Assembly (NCBI RefSeq): GCF_024498075.1
Contig: NZ_JANHOF010000024.1
Location: forward strand, 1-64,000
Length of the DNA: 64,000 bases
Source: Paenibacillus mendelii
Lineage (GTDB): Bacteria > Bacillota > Bacilli > Paenibacillales > Paenibacillaceae
Reading direction: 5' to 3'
The notes below the pieces were generated by a model. The model saw nothing but the letters and a program-made list of their open reading frames with translations, was not told the DNA's origin and searched no databases. Each line of letters begins with the position of its first letter. Within the stretch, counting starts at the first letter, position 1. Made by a program: the position numbers and the translations under genes. Shown in pieces: positions 7,961 to 17,900 of the stretch.

Positions 7961-8734
7961 ATGATTATCAACCACAACCTTAGCGCGGTTAACACTCACC
8001 GCAACATGGGTCTGAACAACGTAGCTGCAAGCAAAGGCATGGAGAAACTCTCCTCGGGTCTGCGCATTAACCGCGCTGCCGACGACGCTGCAGGACTTTC
8101 GATCTCCGAGAATATGCGTGGACAAATCCGTGGTCTTGAGCAAGCTCAACGTAACACGCAAGACGGTATCTCCTTCGTACAAACAGCTGAGGGCGCGTTG
8201 AACGAAGTTTCGGCTATGTTGGTTCGTGTGAAAGAACTGACGGTTCAAAGCCTGAACGAAACGTACCAAACGACCGACAAAACGAACATTTCAAGCGAAA
8301 TTCAAGCGCTGTCTTCACAAATCGATAACATCTTGACGAAAACTACGTTCAACGGTAAATCGATCACTGCTGGCGCAGGTATCGCAACGGACGATAAAGG
8401 CACGATGATCAGCATTGGCTCGATCACTACGACTAGCTTTAACACAACAGTTCTTGTTTCGAACATCACTCTTACGGCTGTCAATTCAGCGATTGAGGCT
8501 GTCGCTACAGAGCGTGGTAAACTGGGTGCGGTACAAAACCGTCTGGAATACACTTCGAACAACCTCGGAACGACCACTGAGAACCTGACCGCTTCCGAAT
8601 CCCGTATCCGTGACACGGATATGGCGAAAGAAATGGTTAATCTTACGAAAAACAATATCTTGCTGCAAGCTTCGCAATCGATGCTGGCACAAGCCAACTC
8701 GGCGCCGCAAGGCGTACTGTCGCTGCTTCGTTAA
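7961..8734 (+). CDS. hag: Flagellin
   Basis: 257 aa filament subunit. The N-terminal D0/D1 helices (MIINHNLSAVNTHRNMGLNN; LSSGLRINRAADDAAGLSIS) and the C-terminal helix (ANSAPQGVLSLLR at the end) are classical. The protein is short: the D2/D3 region is reduced to roughly residues 130-175. That exposed stretch is rich in Thr and Ser at 148-172 and is a reasonable place for O-glycans, given the glycosyltransferase genes around it. The gene has its own SigD promoter and CsrA leader and is closed by a strong terminator. Its codon use looks biased to highly expressed codons. Confidence 0.97.
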   Translation: MIINHNLSAVNTHRNMGLNNVAASKGMEKLSSGLRINRAADDAAGLSISENMRGQIRGLEQAQRNTQDGISFVQTAEGALNEVSAMLVRVKELTVQSLNETYQTTDKTNISSEIQALSSQIDNILTKTTFNGKSITAGAGIATDDKGTMISIGSITTTSFNTTVLVSNITLTAVNSAIEAVATERGKLGAVQNRLEYTSNNLGTTTENLTASESRIRDTDMAKEMVNLTKNNILLQASQSMLAQANSAPQGVLSLLR

Positions 8735-8762
8735 TTTGCAGATCAACGACAGCTTTACAAGG

Positions 8763-8795
8763 GGCCTTAGATTATTGTCTAAGGCCTCTTTTTTG
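8763..8795 (+). terminator. Rho-independent terminator of hag
   Basis: GGCCTTAGA (8763-8771) and TCTAAGGCC (8778-8786) pair perfectly, the loop is six bases, and the right arm is followed by TCTTTTTTG. Confidence 0.93.
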
Positions 8796-8823
8796 TTAAT
8801 TAATAAAGGTTAGGTGAATAAAA

Positions 8824-9897
8824 GTGAAACATAACAAACTGGCGCTGGTTATGATTGTGCGAAATGAAGAGATTAAACTCCCCCGATGTCTGCAGAGCGC
8901 AGCTCCGTATGTGGATGAGATTATTGTTGTGGATACAGGCTCCAATGATGGAACGAAGGCATTGGCTGAAGGCTTCGGCGCACGAGTGTTTGACTATGAA
9001 TGGAACAATCATTTTGGCGATGCCCGAAACTATGCGTTGGATCAATCGACGGCGGACTGGAATTTGATTCTGGATGCGGATGAATGGATCACCGAGATCG
9101 ATATGCAGGTATTGAAGCGGTTCATGCTTGAAGGGGATGCCCTTGGCCGCATTCAGATTTTGAGTGAAACGGAGGAACAGGGCGAGAAGGGGATATCTCG
9201 AGGCTTCATCACAAGGCTTCTGACTTCCGACGTAAGATTCAAGGGACGCATCCACGAGCAGGCCGATACTGACTTGAAGCGCGTCAATGTGCCGATCACG
9301 GTTCATCATGATGGATATAGGAATACGGATAAATCGGGGCGCAATATTCCTCTGCTGCTTTCTGAGGTGGAGCAGTCACCGGACGACAGCTATACGAACT
9401 ATCAGTTAGGCAAGGAATATCAAGGGATCGGCCAATTCGATACAGCCTGCATCTACTATGAGCGGGCTTATACCTGTTTGCATGGTCTGGAGCGCTATGC
9501 TCCGAACGTTACAGTCCAGTATCTCTATGCACTCAAAGAAACTAAACGGTTTGAGGAAGCCTTGCGGATTATCGGGGCGCGGCACGATTGGCTTGAACGC
9601 TTTCCCGACTATCATTTTGCCTGCGGCATTTTCTACCTGGATCTCATTCTGAGTAATCCCGATGCATATGCAGCTTTGCTGCCGGAAATTGAAGCCGCCT
9701 ATAGGCGGTGTCTCGCAATCGGTGAGACGGATCAGTACGACAGCTCAGCCGGGATGGGCTCCTATATGGCGCAATATAATTTGGGTGTTTATTACGAAAT
9801 TTCCGGAAGAACGAAGGAGGCAGCCGCCTGCTATAACGAAGCTTCGCTGCATGGCTATGGCAAAGCAAAGGAAAGATTGCGGAATCTGCAAATTTAA
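8824..9897 (+). CDS. TPR-containing family 2 glycosyltransferase
   Basis: 357 aa. The N-terminal GT-A fold begins LALVMIVRNEEIKLPRCLQS and carries the nucleotide/metal-binding ILDADEW near residue 80; RIHEQ near residue 140 is typical of this subgroup. The C-terminal half has TPR-like repeats (YQLGKEYQGIGQFDTACIYY; YNLGVYYEISGRTKEAAACY). The architecture matches SunS-type and other peptide glycosyltransferases. Its place between hag and flaG suggests it glycosylates flagellin, possibly attaching the first sugar. The start is GTG at 8824. No clear promoter lies between it and the hag terminator, so it may rely on read-through. Confidence 0.86.
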   Translation: MKHNKLALVMIVRNEEIKLPRCLQSAAPYVDEIIVVDTGSNDGTKALAEGFGARVFDYEWNNHFGDARNYALDQSTADWNLILDADEWITEIDMQVLKRFMLEGDALGRIQILSETEEQGEKGISRGFITRLLTSDVRFKGRIHEQADTDLKRVNVPITVHHDGYRNTDKSGRNIPLLLSEVEQSPDDSYTNYQLGKEYQGIGQFDTACIYYERAYTCLHGLERYAPNVTVQYLYALKETKRFEEALRIIGARHDWLERFPDYHFACGIFYLDLILSNPDAYAALLPEIEAAYRRCLAIGETDQYDSSAGMGSYMAQYNLGVYYEISGRTKEAAACYNEASLHGYGKAKERLRNLQI

Positions 9898-9908
9898 GGG
9901 ATTGATAT

Positions 9909-9935
9909 TAAGTAACGATCCATGTATTCCGATAT
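9909..9935 (+). promoter_or_regulatory. SigD promoter of flaG-fliD-fliS
   Basis: TAAG at 9909-9912, a 15-base spacer, TCCGATAT at 9928-9935. It matches 3 of 4 and 7 of 8 consensus positions at the exact spacing and lies 37 bases before the flaG start. Confidence 0.72.
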
Positions 9936-9972
9936 ATAGAGTAATGAATCATTTGTTTGGGGGGTACACGGG

Positions 9973-10362
9973 ATGTCAATGAATCTTTCTTCAGTCGGCG
10001 GCAATAGAATGCCCATTGCGGATTCTGGCGCAGGCGAGATCGAGAAGGCCGTCAGAGTAAGCGGAAGAGATATGTCAATCATTAATACAATGGAAGCGAT
10101 GCGGCTTGCGGAACTGAGGGGCGTCAAGCTTTCGGTCGGCGAAGAGCAGAAGATCAAAATGCTGGATCAAGCCATTAAAGCCGTGGATGGACCGAATACG
10201 ACGATTCAGCTCTCCGTGCATAAGGAGACGAACACGATCATGATTAAAGTCATGAACAAGGATACGGGGGAGATGATCCGCGAAGTTCCGCCTGAGAAGA
10301 CGCTGGATGTGGCTGCCAGCTTAATGGAGATCGCGGGTATACTGATCGATCAAAAAGTATAG
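9973..10362 (+). CDS. flaG: FlaG-family flagellar protein
   Basis: 129 aa. The N-terminal 50 residues are low-complexity and the C-terminal part carries the FlaG signature (LSVHKETNTIMIKVMNKDTG, then IREVPPEKTLDVAA). FlaG family members affect filament length in several bacteria; the molecular role is unclear. It is preceded by a SigD promoter and followed 15 bases later by fliD, so it should be the first gene of flaG-fliD-fliS-fliT. Confidence 0.9.
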   Translation: MSMNLSSVGGNRMPIADSGAGEIEKAVRVSGRDMSIINTMEAMRLAELRGVKLSVGEEQKIKMLDQAIKAVDGPNTTIQLSVHKETNTIMIKVMNKDTGEMIREVPPEKTLDVAASLMEIAGILIDQKV

Positions 10363-10377
10363 GTAGGAGGAACGAAC

Positions 10378-11853
10378 ATGAGCAGTATGCTTCGAATTTC
10401 GGGGTTTAATTCTGGGCTTGATATCGACACGATGGTCAAGACGATGATGAAGGCGGAACGGGCGAAGCTGGACAAGCTCGTGAAGAATCAAACTTCTATT
10501 ACATGGAAGCAAGAGGCGTATCGGGATGTCAGCACGTCCCTGGTCGACTTTCGGAATAACAAGCTCGACAAGTACAATAAGATACCGGAGATGACCGCAA
10601 AGAAAGCGGAAGTGTCCGGCAATACGGCGGCCGTATCGATTACATCGGCGAACAGTACGGCAACAGGATCGATGTCCGTAACGGTTGAGAAATTGGCTTC
10701 TGCAGCAAGAGGAGTCTTTCAACTTGACGGTACACAAACAATGGGTGAACAGGGGTTATATGACACCGGAAAATTCACAATAAACGATATAGAAGTAAGC
10801 TATGAAAGCACCGACAAGATAGCGGATATCGTTAATAAGATTAATGCAAACAAAGGTCTTAATGTCACGGCAATGTACTCAGGCGGTATACTTTCTATTA
10901 CGAACAATAAGACCGGGGCAGGTACTATTGAACTCGGCGGGGACTTTGAGATTAAACCAGCTGATAGCATCCCCCCTCCACGTATCTCAGTTGTGGAGAG
11001 TATCGCAGGTAATAAGGCCATGTACACCGTAAACGGGTTGGCAATGACATCCGACTCCAACAATGTATCCGTTAACGGCGTAAACCTTCAGCTAAAAGCT
11101 AAATCTACTGAGGCTTCCGTCATTACCACTTCCGTCGATACGGATAAAATCATGAACACCATCAAGTCGTTCATCACGGATTATAATGCTATTCTCGATC
11201 AGGTGAACGGCAAGCTGGAAGAGAAACGCTATCGTTCCTATTTGCCGCTCACAACAGAAGAGAAAACGGATATGAGTGACAAGCAGGTGGAGCTGTGGGA
11301 GGAGAAGGCAAGGAGCGGACTCCTGGGCAGGGATTCGATTCTTTCTTCCATGGTCAATGATTTACGCACCGCGGTGATAACGGATATCGATCTCGGAGGC
11401 GGCAAGAAGATTAATATTACGCAGCTGGGGATCGGCACGGGTAAGTGGACAGACCGCGGTAAGCTGGTCATCGAGAACGAGGACAAGCTGCGTGCGGCGA
11501 TCGAGAACGACCTGGATTCGGTCGTCAAGCTGTTCACGCAGAACGGCGCGGGCAAACCGGAGCCGACGAGCACCGATACTGGAATATTCAACAAGATGAG
11601 CGCAACGGTGATGACTTCCCTGCAGATGATCAGCGATAAGGCGGGCACATCCTCTTTCAGCACCGACAAGAAAGGGACCTTCATGGCCAGCTCGATGCTC
11701 GGTGAGGAATTGCAGGGAATTGAGAAACGGATTAATGCCATGAATGATCTCTTGCAGCGGAAAGAAAACCAATACTATGCCAAGTTTACGGCGATGGAAA
11801 CGGCGATGAACCGATACAGCTCGCAATCGTCAGCCTTCTCCATGTACTCTTAA
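10378..11853 (+). CDS. fliD: FliD, flagellar filament cap
   Basis: 491 aa capping protein that helps fold and add flagellin at the filament tip. The N-terminus (ISGFNSGLDIDTMVKTMMKA) and the C-terminal coiled coil (NDLLQRKENQYYAKFTAMET) mark the FliD family; the middle forms the exposed plate domains. AGGAGG just before the ATG is a strong ribosome binding site. fliS follows 17 bases after the stop. Confidence 0.95.
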   Translation: MSSMLRISGFNSGLDIDTMVKTMMKAERAKLDKLVKNQTSITWKQEAYRDVSTSLVDFRNNKLDKYNKIPEMTAKKAEVSGNTAAVSITSANSTATGSMSVTVEKLASAARGVFQLDGTQTMGEQGLYDTGKFTINDIEVSYESTDKIADIVNKINANKGLNVTAMYSGGILSITNNKTGAGTIELGGDFEIKPADSIPPPRISVVESIAGNKAMYTVNGLAMTSDSNNVSVNGVNLQLKAKSTEASVITTSVDTDKIMNTIKSFITDYNAILDQVNGKLEEKRYRSYLPLTTEEKTDMSDKQVELWEEKARSGLLGRDSILSSMVNDLRTAVITDIDLGGGKKINITQLGIGTGKWTDRGKLVIENEDKLRAAIENDLDSVVKLFTQNGAGKPEPTSTDTGIFNKMSATVMTSLQMISDKAGTSSFSTDKKGTFMASSMLGEELQGIEKRINAMNDLLQRKENQYYAKFTAMETAMNRYSSQSSAFSMYS

Positions 11854-11870
11854 TTTAGGAGGGATACGGC

Positions 11871-12251
11871 ATGTTACAAACACCACATCAGAAGTATCAA
11901 CAGTTGTCCGCACAGACGGCGACGCCGATCCAATTGGTTCTTATGCTATATGATGGAGCAATTCGATTTACCAAGCAAGGCATTGATGGGATCGAAGAGG
12001 TTCGTTATGAGTATGCGAATGAATACTTCTGCAAAGCAGAAGCGATTATTCACGAGCTTGTAGCGGCCCTAGACTTTAATTATCCAATCTCAGCGGAGTT
12101 GGCGCGCATCTATGAGTATGTTCTGTTCCAGCTCATTCAAGCGAATGTTAAGAAGCAGCGCTCTTTTGCCGATGAAGCGCTCGTTCAACTGCAGGAGCTG
12201 CGTGATGCTTGGAGACAAATATCCAAGACAGCTGTAGCTGTCGGGAATTAA
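11871..12251 (+). CDS. fliS: FliS, flagellin export chaperone
   Basis: 126 aa helical cytosolic chaperone that binds the flagellin C-terminus before export. The motif ATPIQLVLMLYDGAIRF near residues 20-36 is diagnostic. AGGAGGG precedes the ATG. It is co-transcribed with fliD and the fliT-like gene that follows. Confidence 0.95.
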   Translation: MLQTPHQKYQQLSAQTATPIQLVLMLYDGAIRFTKQGIDGIEEVRYEYANEYFCKAEAIIHELVAALDFNYPISAELARIYEYVLFQLIQANVKKQRSFADEALVQLQELRDAWRQISKTAVAVGN

Positions 12252-12261
12252 GTACAGACCG

Positions 12262-12588
12262 TTGAGTATTCCTTCCCTACACCAACTCTACGACGAAACA
12301 GTCTCTTTGGCAGAGGAGATCTCCCGCGTTCCGTATGAACGTCTGGTTCAGCTGATCGAGCAGCGTGACAGGGTGCTGGCTGATTTGCAGGATGCATCCA
12401 TCGTCGAGGAAGCCGATAAAGTCGTTATTCGGAAATTGGCGGCGTATGACGAGCTATTGACGCGACGGATGGCAGAACTAAAAACGGAAGCATCTGAAGC
12501 CCTTCATAAGATGTATGCATCGAGGCAGCAGAAGCGGGCATATGAATCCGAGATGGAGAATAGCTATTTTTACGATAAAAAACGATAA
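12262..12588 (+). CDS. fliT: FliT-like flagellar protein
   Basis: 108 aa helical protein in the usual position after fliS. FliT is an export chaperone for FliD. There is little sequence signature, only amphipathic helices (YDETVSLAEEISRVPYERL; VIRKLAAYDELLTRRMAELK). The start is a TTG at 12262 with a poor Shine-Dalgarno site, so translation may depend on coupling from fliS, ten bases upstream. The assignment is by position, size and helix pattern. Confidence 0.68.
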   Translation: MSIPSLHQLYDETVSLAEEISRVPYERLVQLIEQRDRVLADLQDASIVEEADKVVIRKLAAYDELLTRRMAELKTEASEALHKMYASRQQKRAYESEMENSYFYDKKR

Positions 12589-12590
12589 AG

Positions 12591-12628
12591 AAGGAGTTCC
12601 CATCGGCAGGGAAACTCCTTCTTTTTTT
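12591..12628 (+). terminator. Terminator at the end of the fliDST operon
   Basis: AAGGAGTT(CCC) and (GGG)AAACTCCTT form a stem around the loop at about 12602-12608, followed by CTTTTTTT. It also separates this operon from the convergent glycosyltransferase gene. Confidence 0.88.
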
Positions 12629-12633
12629 GATTT

Positions 12634-14583
12634 TCATGATTTTTCGCTCTGGCTGACAAGTTGAGCAAGTGCGGGGATTTTACGATACTGCGGAAATTTG
12701 AATGTGAAATCCTTGAGAAACTTCCGTTTCTTCTCACCCCTAGGACAATGCTGGAGGTACAGTACGTACAGATGCATCTGGGCAGGACGCTTAGCGATTG
12801 TCATCTCAAGGAAGTCGAGTCCGTCATCGATATACTGGTGATTAAGATGGTAGATAGCCAGATTCTCGCAGCTCATGGCATTCAGCTCTTCGCTGCGCAG
12901 CAGGATGGAGTAATAATTCAAGGCGACTTCATACTGCTTTTTGGAATAGAAGAAGTTGGCTAGCGAGTTGATTAACTCGCCGTCGCTGTACGTATTGACC
13001 AGCTGGTCGTACATCTCGTAGAACTTGTACAAATAGCATCTCGTTAATAACGGATAGATGGCGCCTGTTTTCTCAGGAGCTTCCCCGCCCACGAACTTGC
13101 GATAAGCCTCGTATGTCTTGTGTAGCTCATGCTCTTTGGGAACCTTTAGTCTGTCACAGTAATCGGCCTTCCAGACCAGCGCACCGATTGCCAGGTAGAT
13201 AAGCGATTCCTCGCTCGGGACCCAGTCCTCCTCCATCGTCAGAAGCTGTTCCTCAAACATCACCTGATTATGTGTAATCAGGGCAAAGCCCAGCCGGTCC
13301 TGTATTTCAAGGTCGACGGTTACATCCTTCAGCTGCTCGTAATAATGTACGGCCAGCTCTTCCGAGCCGACAGATAAACTCACTTTCAGCATAAAGATCT
13401 CGTGTTTACGGTTATGTTGTTCATAGATATTATTTAATAACGGCACAATGGCATCCGGCGATTGTGTGATTGAGCTGTAGTCGATAAGTTGAGAGATCGC
13501 CCGGTAATCGTAAGGATTCTGCATGAGAAGCTTGGTCAGGTAATAGATGGACTTCTCCGTATCGAATTCCAGATCTGCAATATCGGCAAGGAGCCTAAGC
13601 GGAATGGAGGATGCGTAGTTGGCACTGTCCAGCCAGAATACATGGGTAGTTTCTGCTAGCTTCTCGGCTGATTGAAAAGCATCCAAGTAGGATACTTTGG
13701 CTTGCTCGAAGAAACCGAGATGAAAGTAGATCAACCCCTTCATGCAGTGATACTCTGGGTATTGGCTCCAGTTCACTAGGTTAGTTTCAATAAGAGTCCA
13801 AGCATCGTGAAGCCGGTTTTGTTTAAAATAGCATTGCAATAAAGATACGACACAGCGAGGATACCAAGCTACGCTTTTTTGGCTGGCAGCTTTTTTTAAG
13901 CTTCGTTCATAGTAATAGATCGCGTTTGCCGTATCGCCCTTTACTCCGTTCTCATTCCCGATCGTATAATAATCGTATGCACTAAATCCGGTTTTCTTCT
14001 TAAGCTCGGTAAATATATTCGCATTACGGTTCAGTTTGTCCTTGGCTTCGATGGTTTCTTGGAGATAACCGGTATGAAAGAGTGAACTGGGGGCCAAACG
14101 AAACATTAGATTCGTTCCATCTATTGCGTGCAATTGCTCATGAATGGGACGCGTATAATAAATATTATAATAGTTAGGGAATAGACGCGGGATTTCACCC
14201 GTAGTTAATGTACTCTGTTCTTGGCTGGCTCCGACGAAGTTAACGACGCTAATCGCGAATACAGTATCTTTTCTGGGGGCTTCATTCTCCAAAAACGCCC
14301 TAAGCCTCTCTGCTTCGACAGGTGGAAAGTACTCATCGGCATCCATGACCAGAATCCAGCGAGAAGTCGCTCTCCGTATGCCTTCGTTACGAGCGGCTGC
14401 GAAGTCATTCGTCCACACATAGTCATATACATGCTCTGTGTATGTATAGGCTATTTCTTTTGTATGGTCAGTTGAACCTGTATCAATAATTATAATTTCA
14501 TCAACAATGGCTTTCACGCTATCCAAACAACGTGCCAATACGTCTTGTTCATTCTTTACGATCATGCAAAGAGATAACAACAT
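12634..14583 (-). CDS. Large TPR family 2 glycosyltransferase
   Basis: 649 aa. The N-terminal GT-A domain starts MLLSLCMIVKNEQDVLARCL, with IIDTGSTDHT and the metal-binding VMDADEYFPP near residues 75-85, and RPIHEQL near residue 145. The remaining 400 residues are TPR-like helical repeats. It is a longer relative of the 357 aa enzyme at 8824-9897, with the same opening motifs and domain order. It is the only gene of the island on the minus strand and converges on the fliDST operon. A SigD-like element on the minus strand sits about 160 bases upstream. Glycosylation of flagellin or another cell-surface protein is inferred. Confidence 0.84.
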   Translation of the reverse strand: MLLSLCMIVKNEQDVLARCLDSVKAIVDEIIIIDTGSTDHTKEIAYTYTEHVYDYVWTNDFAAARNEGIRRATSRWILVMDADEYFPPVEAERLRAFLENEAPRKDTVFAISVVNFVGASQEQSTLTTGEIPRLFPNYYNIYYTRPIHEQLHAIDGTNLMFRLAPSSLFHTGYLQETIEAKDKLNRNANIFTELKKKTGFSAYDYYTIGNENGVKGDTANAIYYYERSLKKAASQKSVAWYPRCVVSLLQCYFKQNRLHDAWTLIETNLVNWSQYPEYHCMKGLIYFHLGFFEQAKVSYLDAFQSAEKLAETTHVFWLDSANYASSIPLRLLADIADLEFDTEKSIYYLTKLLMQNPYDYRAISQLIDYSSITQSPDAIVPLLNNIYEQHNRKHEIFMLKVSLSVGSEELAVHYYEQLKDVTVDLEIQDRLGFALITHNQVMFEEQLLTMEEDWVPSEESLIYLAIGALVWKADYCDRLKVPKEHELHKTYEAYRKFVGGEAPEKTGAIYPLLTRCYLYKFYEMYDQLVNTYSDGELINSLANFFYSKKQYEVALNYYSILLRSEELNAMSCENLAIYHLNHQYIDDGLDFLEMTIAKRPAQMHLYVLYLQHCPRGEKKRKFLKDFTFKFPQYRKIPALAQLVSQSEKS

Positions 14584-14932
14584 TAATAAGCCCCCAAACC
14601 TTGTAGTAAGTAAACAGTATTTCTCTTATGTAGTAGATAGAGCCCATAAATCGACTAAATGAAACTTGAATAATGCTGCGTGTTAACAGCGTCTTGAATT
14701 TTAAAAGTGACAACATGAATTTGTATTTCTTATATATTCTATATCGGAATAAAGTGCGTGTGGTATTAATAAATCAATGCTATCGTCTATAGATCGACAA
14801 ATTCCGTCAAAGTTCATAGTGTGGTGTCGAAATTATGCTCACATATTCATTTTTCGGCTGATTATGTCGATTAAGAGAGTAGGCTCTTTTAATAAAAAGA
14901 ACTCGAAAATATTCTCGAGGGGTTGGCATAAC
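14584..14932. other. AT-rich divergent intergenic region between two glycosyltransferase genes
   Basis: 349 bases without a confident gene. They hold the ribosome binding site of the minus-strand gene, a SigD-like promoter on the minus strand at 14741-14768, and the weak N-terminal frame extension of the plus-strand gene (an open frame back to 14777 with in-frame starts). Base composition is clearly more AT-rich than the flanking flagellar genes. Confidence 0.6.
14741..14768 (-). promoter_or_regulatory. Possible SigD promoter for the 649 aa glycosyltransferase
   Basis: Read on the minus strand, TAAT (14765-14768), a 16-base spacer and TCCGATAT (14741-14748). The -10 is 7 of 8; the -35 is 3 of 4 and the spacer one base longer than usual, so this is weaker than the hag and flgM promoters. 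Confidence 0.42.
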
Positions 14933-17900
14933 GTGACGGGGACAAACGAGTTTGAGCAGCATAAAAGACAAATAAAAGATGAAATTAAGCAATGGATTCA
15001 AGAGGGAGAACTCGATCAAGCGAGTTTATTAATCAATGAATATGAAGCAATCGTCAAGGATGATAGTGAGATTGCCAATATGAAAGCAATCATTTGTATT
15101 TCTCAGGGGAATTTAGTGGATGCAGGTGATGTGCTGATACAGGCTCTCGATCTAGATCCTGCCAATGCCGATGCCTATTATAACATGGCTTATTTGAAAC
15201 AAGCCCAGGGGGATTATGATTCCGCCTATCGTTTTTATAAACTTGCGGAGAAATATGCAGGGGATATGGACTATCTTGAGGGTTTGAAAGAGACAATCCA
15301 GCAAATAAGGTCTGAATTGGAAACCCCCGAAGAACAAGAAGTGAAGCGGTTTATCATTTTATCCTCTTGTAATTGGAGGAATATGCTGCAAAGGCCGCAT
15401 CATATAGCAAAGGCGCTGGCTCAGGCAGGACATCTTGTCGAATTTGTTGAGCCCGGAAGACAAAAAATAGCTGTAGATAGTCGGGATCTAGCTGTTGATG
15501 ATATCGTCCAACTGAGTATAAGCAATGCTAATAGCTCTGGTTTGGCTCATATATATAGTACGGTTACCATTTACGAAGATGATCAGCCTGTAATGGATTC
15601 ATATTCAAGTTTAATTCAACATCTGATAGATAGTGCAATTGAGGATGTTGTCGTAATTTGTTATTTACCGGATAGTATTCATACATTGAACCGGCTCAAT
15701 GGAGATTTTAAAGTCATTTACGAATGTGTAGATGACCACACTGATCTAGAGTATTCATTTTGGAACAAGAAGCAGGATTACGAATATGAGATTCGCCTTC
15801 TTGAAAGGGCTGATTTCATTACAGCCACGAGTATGGCGCTATTTTTAACTCGTGGTATCAACCGCAGCAATATCTTCCTATCAAAAAACGCTGTGAATCG
15901 CAGCGATTTTCAGATCGAAGATGAAGCGCCGATCCCGGACGATTTAGCGGCGATTCCTGGGCCGAGAGTCTGCTATATGGGAGTGGTCTATAAGCGGTTT
16001 GACGAAGATCTATTTTATCGGCTCGTAAGAGAAAATAGAGATTTGTCATTCGTCGTTATTGGTTCGGTATTAGAGGGAATGCTTGTTGAGAAAGAGGAGA
16101 ACCTCTATATTTTGGGGCCGAAGAGTCATGCCGAACTTAAATATTATCTTACACATATGGATGTAGGAATCATTCCATCCCGGGATGAGGCGGACATTAA
16201 TGTCAGCTGTGATCCGATTAAAGGCTATGAGTATGTTAGCTGCGGATTGCCGGTTATTGCAACTAATATGCCAGAGCTAGCGACAGGAAATAAGTGTATT
16301 CAAATATCAGGAAGCTTTGATGAATTTAACCGTCTCATGCGAGAAGGACTCAAGGCTAAGCTAAGCAAGGAACAGATTAACGATGTTCTGGAGGGGAATA
16401 GCTGGGAAGCCAGAGGACGCCTGATCCTTGATATATTAAACGACAAGGCACAGAAGCATCGAAAAGATCTCATATTAGAAGACAAGAGGAAAGTGTGGAG
16501 AGACATTCTTGAGGATAGCCCGAATTATCTGTTGGAATCCCTCTATTCCTTCACCTTTGCCGAGACGAGCATTGATTTATTTTATGAACACGCACGTCGT
16601 GCATACGACAATTATAAAACATCTTTTACCTTGAAAACTTATGCATACGCTGCTTTTTTGACTGATAAAACGGAATCGTGCATTTCCTATATTCTGGACG
16701 ACCCTTCTCTAAGGGATATTGATAAGGCGGAATTGTTATTCCTCCGAAGCTATAACAAATATGATGTTCTACGTCTTAAACTCTTATTTCATGCTAAGTT
16801 GTACGATGTATGGCAGCAAGAAATCTTAACGCTAGAATATAACGAAGATCAACTAGTTGAACAGGCGCATTACTATTTTGAAACTGGCAATAACGCAAGT
16901 GCCGAGGAGTTGTACGCGAAAGTACTGCAAACGAAGTCCGTTTATTTAACCAGCCCTGTTTTCAACAGAAACCTCTCTGAACATTTAATCAGAATGGGTG
17001 CTTTTCAAGAAGGTAAAGCATTTAAAGAGAATGAGAGAAAGTTTACGGAAGAACATTTAGGCCGTTACCGGCAAGAGATGGTGAAAACCGTTGGTGCGGA
17101 CATCAAGAAGAAAAAGAAAAGATTCAGCATCGTCATACCGACGAGAAACAGTCCCAATACGCTTGAATTCACGTTGAAAACGTGCTTGAATCAATCATTT
17201 AGTGATTATGAAATCGTTGTTTGCGATAACAGCAGTGATAATATGACGGAGCAGCTGATCAAGCGGCTGGATGATTCGAAAATCAGGATCGTGAAGCCGG
17301 AGCAAGAGTTGGCGATGACTGATAATTTTAACTTTGCGGTGTCACAAATAGAAGGCGAGTACGTCATTGTTCTAGGATCTGATGACGGATTATTATTACA
17401 TGCACTGGATACGTTGGACGTGCTGTTGGATGCATTCCAGACCAAACTGCTGACTTGGAACCTGCTGGCATACGGCTGGCCTGACGTTCAGCTTGAAGGC
17501 TATCAAAACTACTTTGCCATCCCTAATGTTGCTACAGGGCGAGTTGGCCATCAATATATGGAAGGCAAAGAGGTGATCCGCGCAGTAGCACAGTATGAGG
17601 TCACTTATAACGTGCTGCCGATGTTATATTGCAACTCAGTTGTTCATAGCGATTTGCTTTCCGAGCTCGTAGAGAAGACCGGAAGTGTATACAAAAGCAT
17701 ATCTCCGGACGCGTATTCGGGATTCACGCTTGCTTATTTACAAAAAAGATACATTTCAATAAACATTCCTATGTCTATTGGAGGTAACTCAGGGAACAGC
17801 ACCGGTATGTCGTATGCATTTGGTAAAGATAAGAAGTCGGAAAAAATCACGAACGATTACCTCAGGCTGAATCGTAAAACCGGTTTGAACGTTCATAAGC

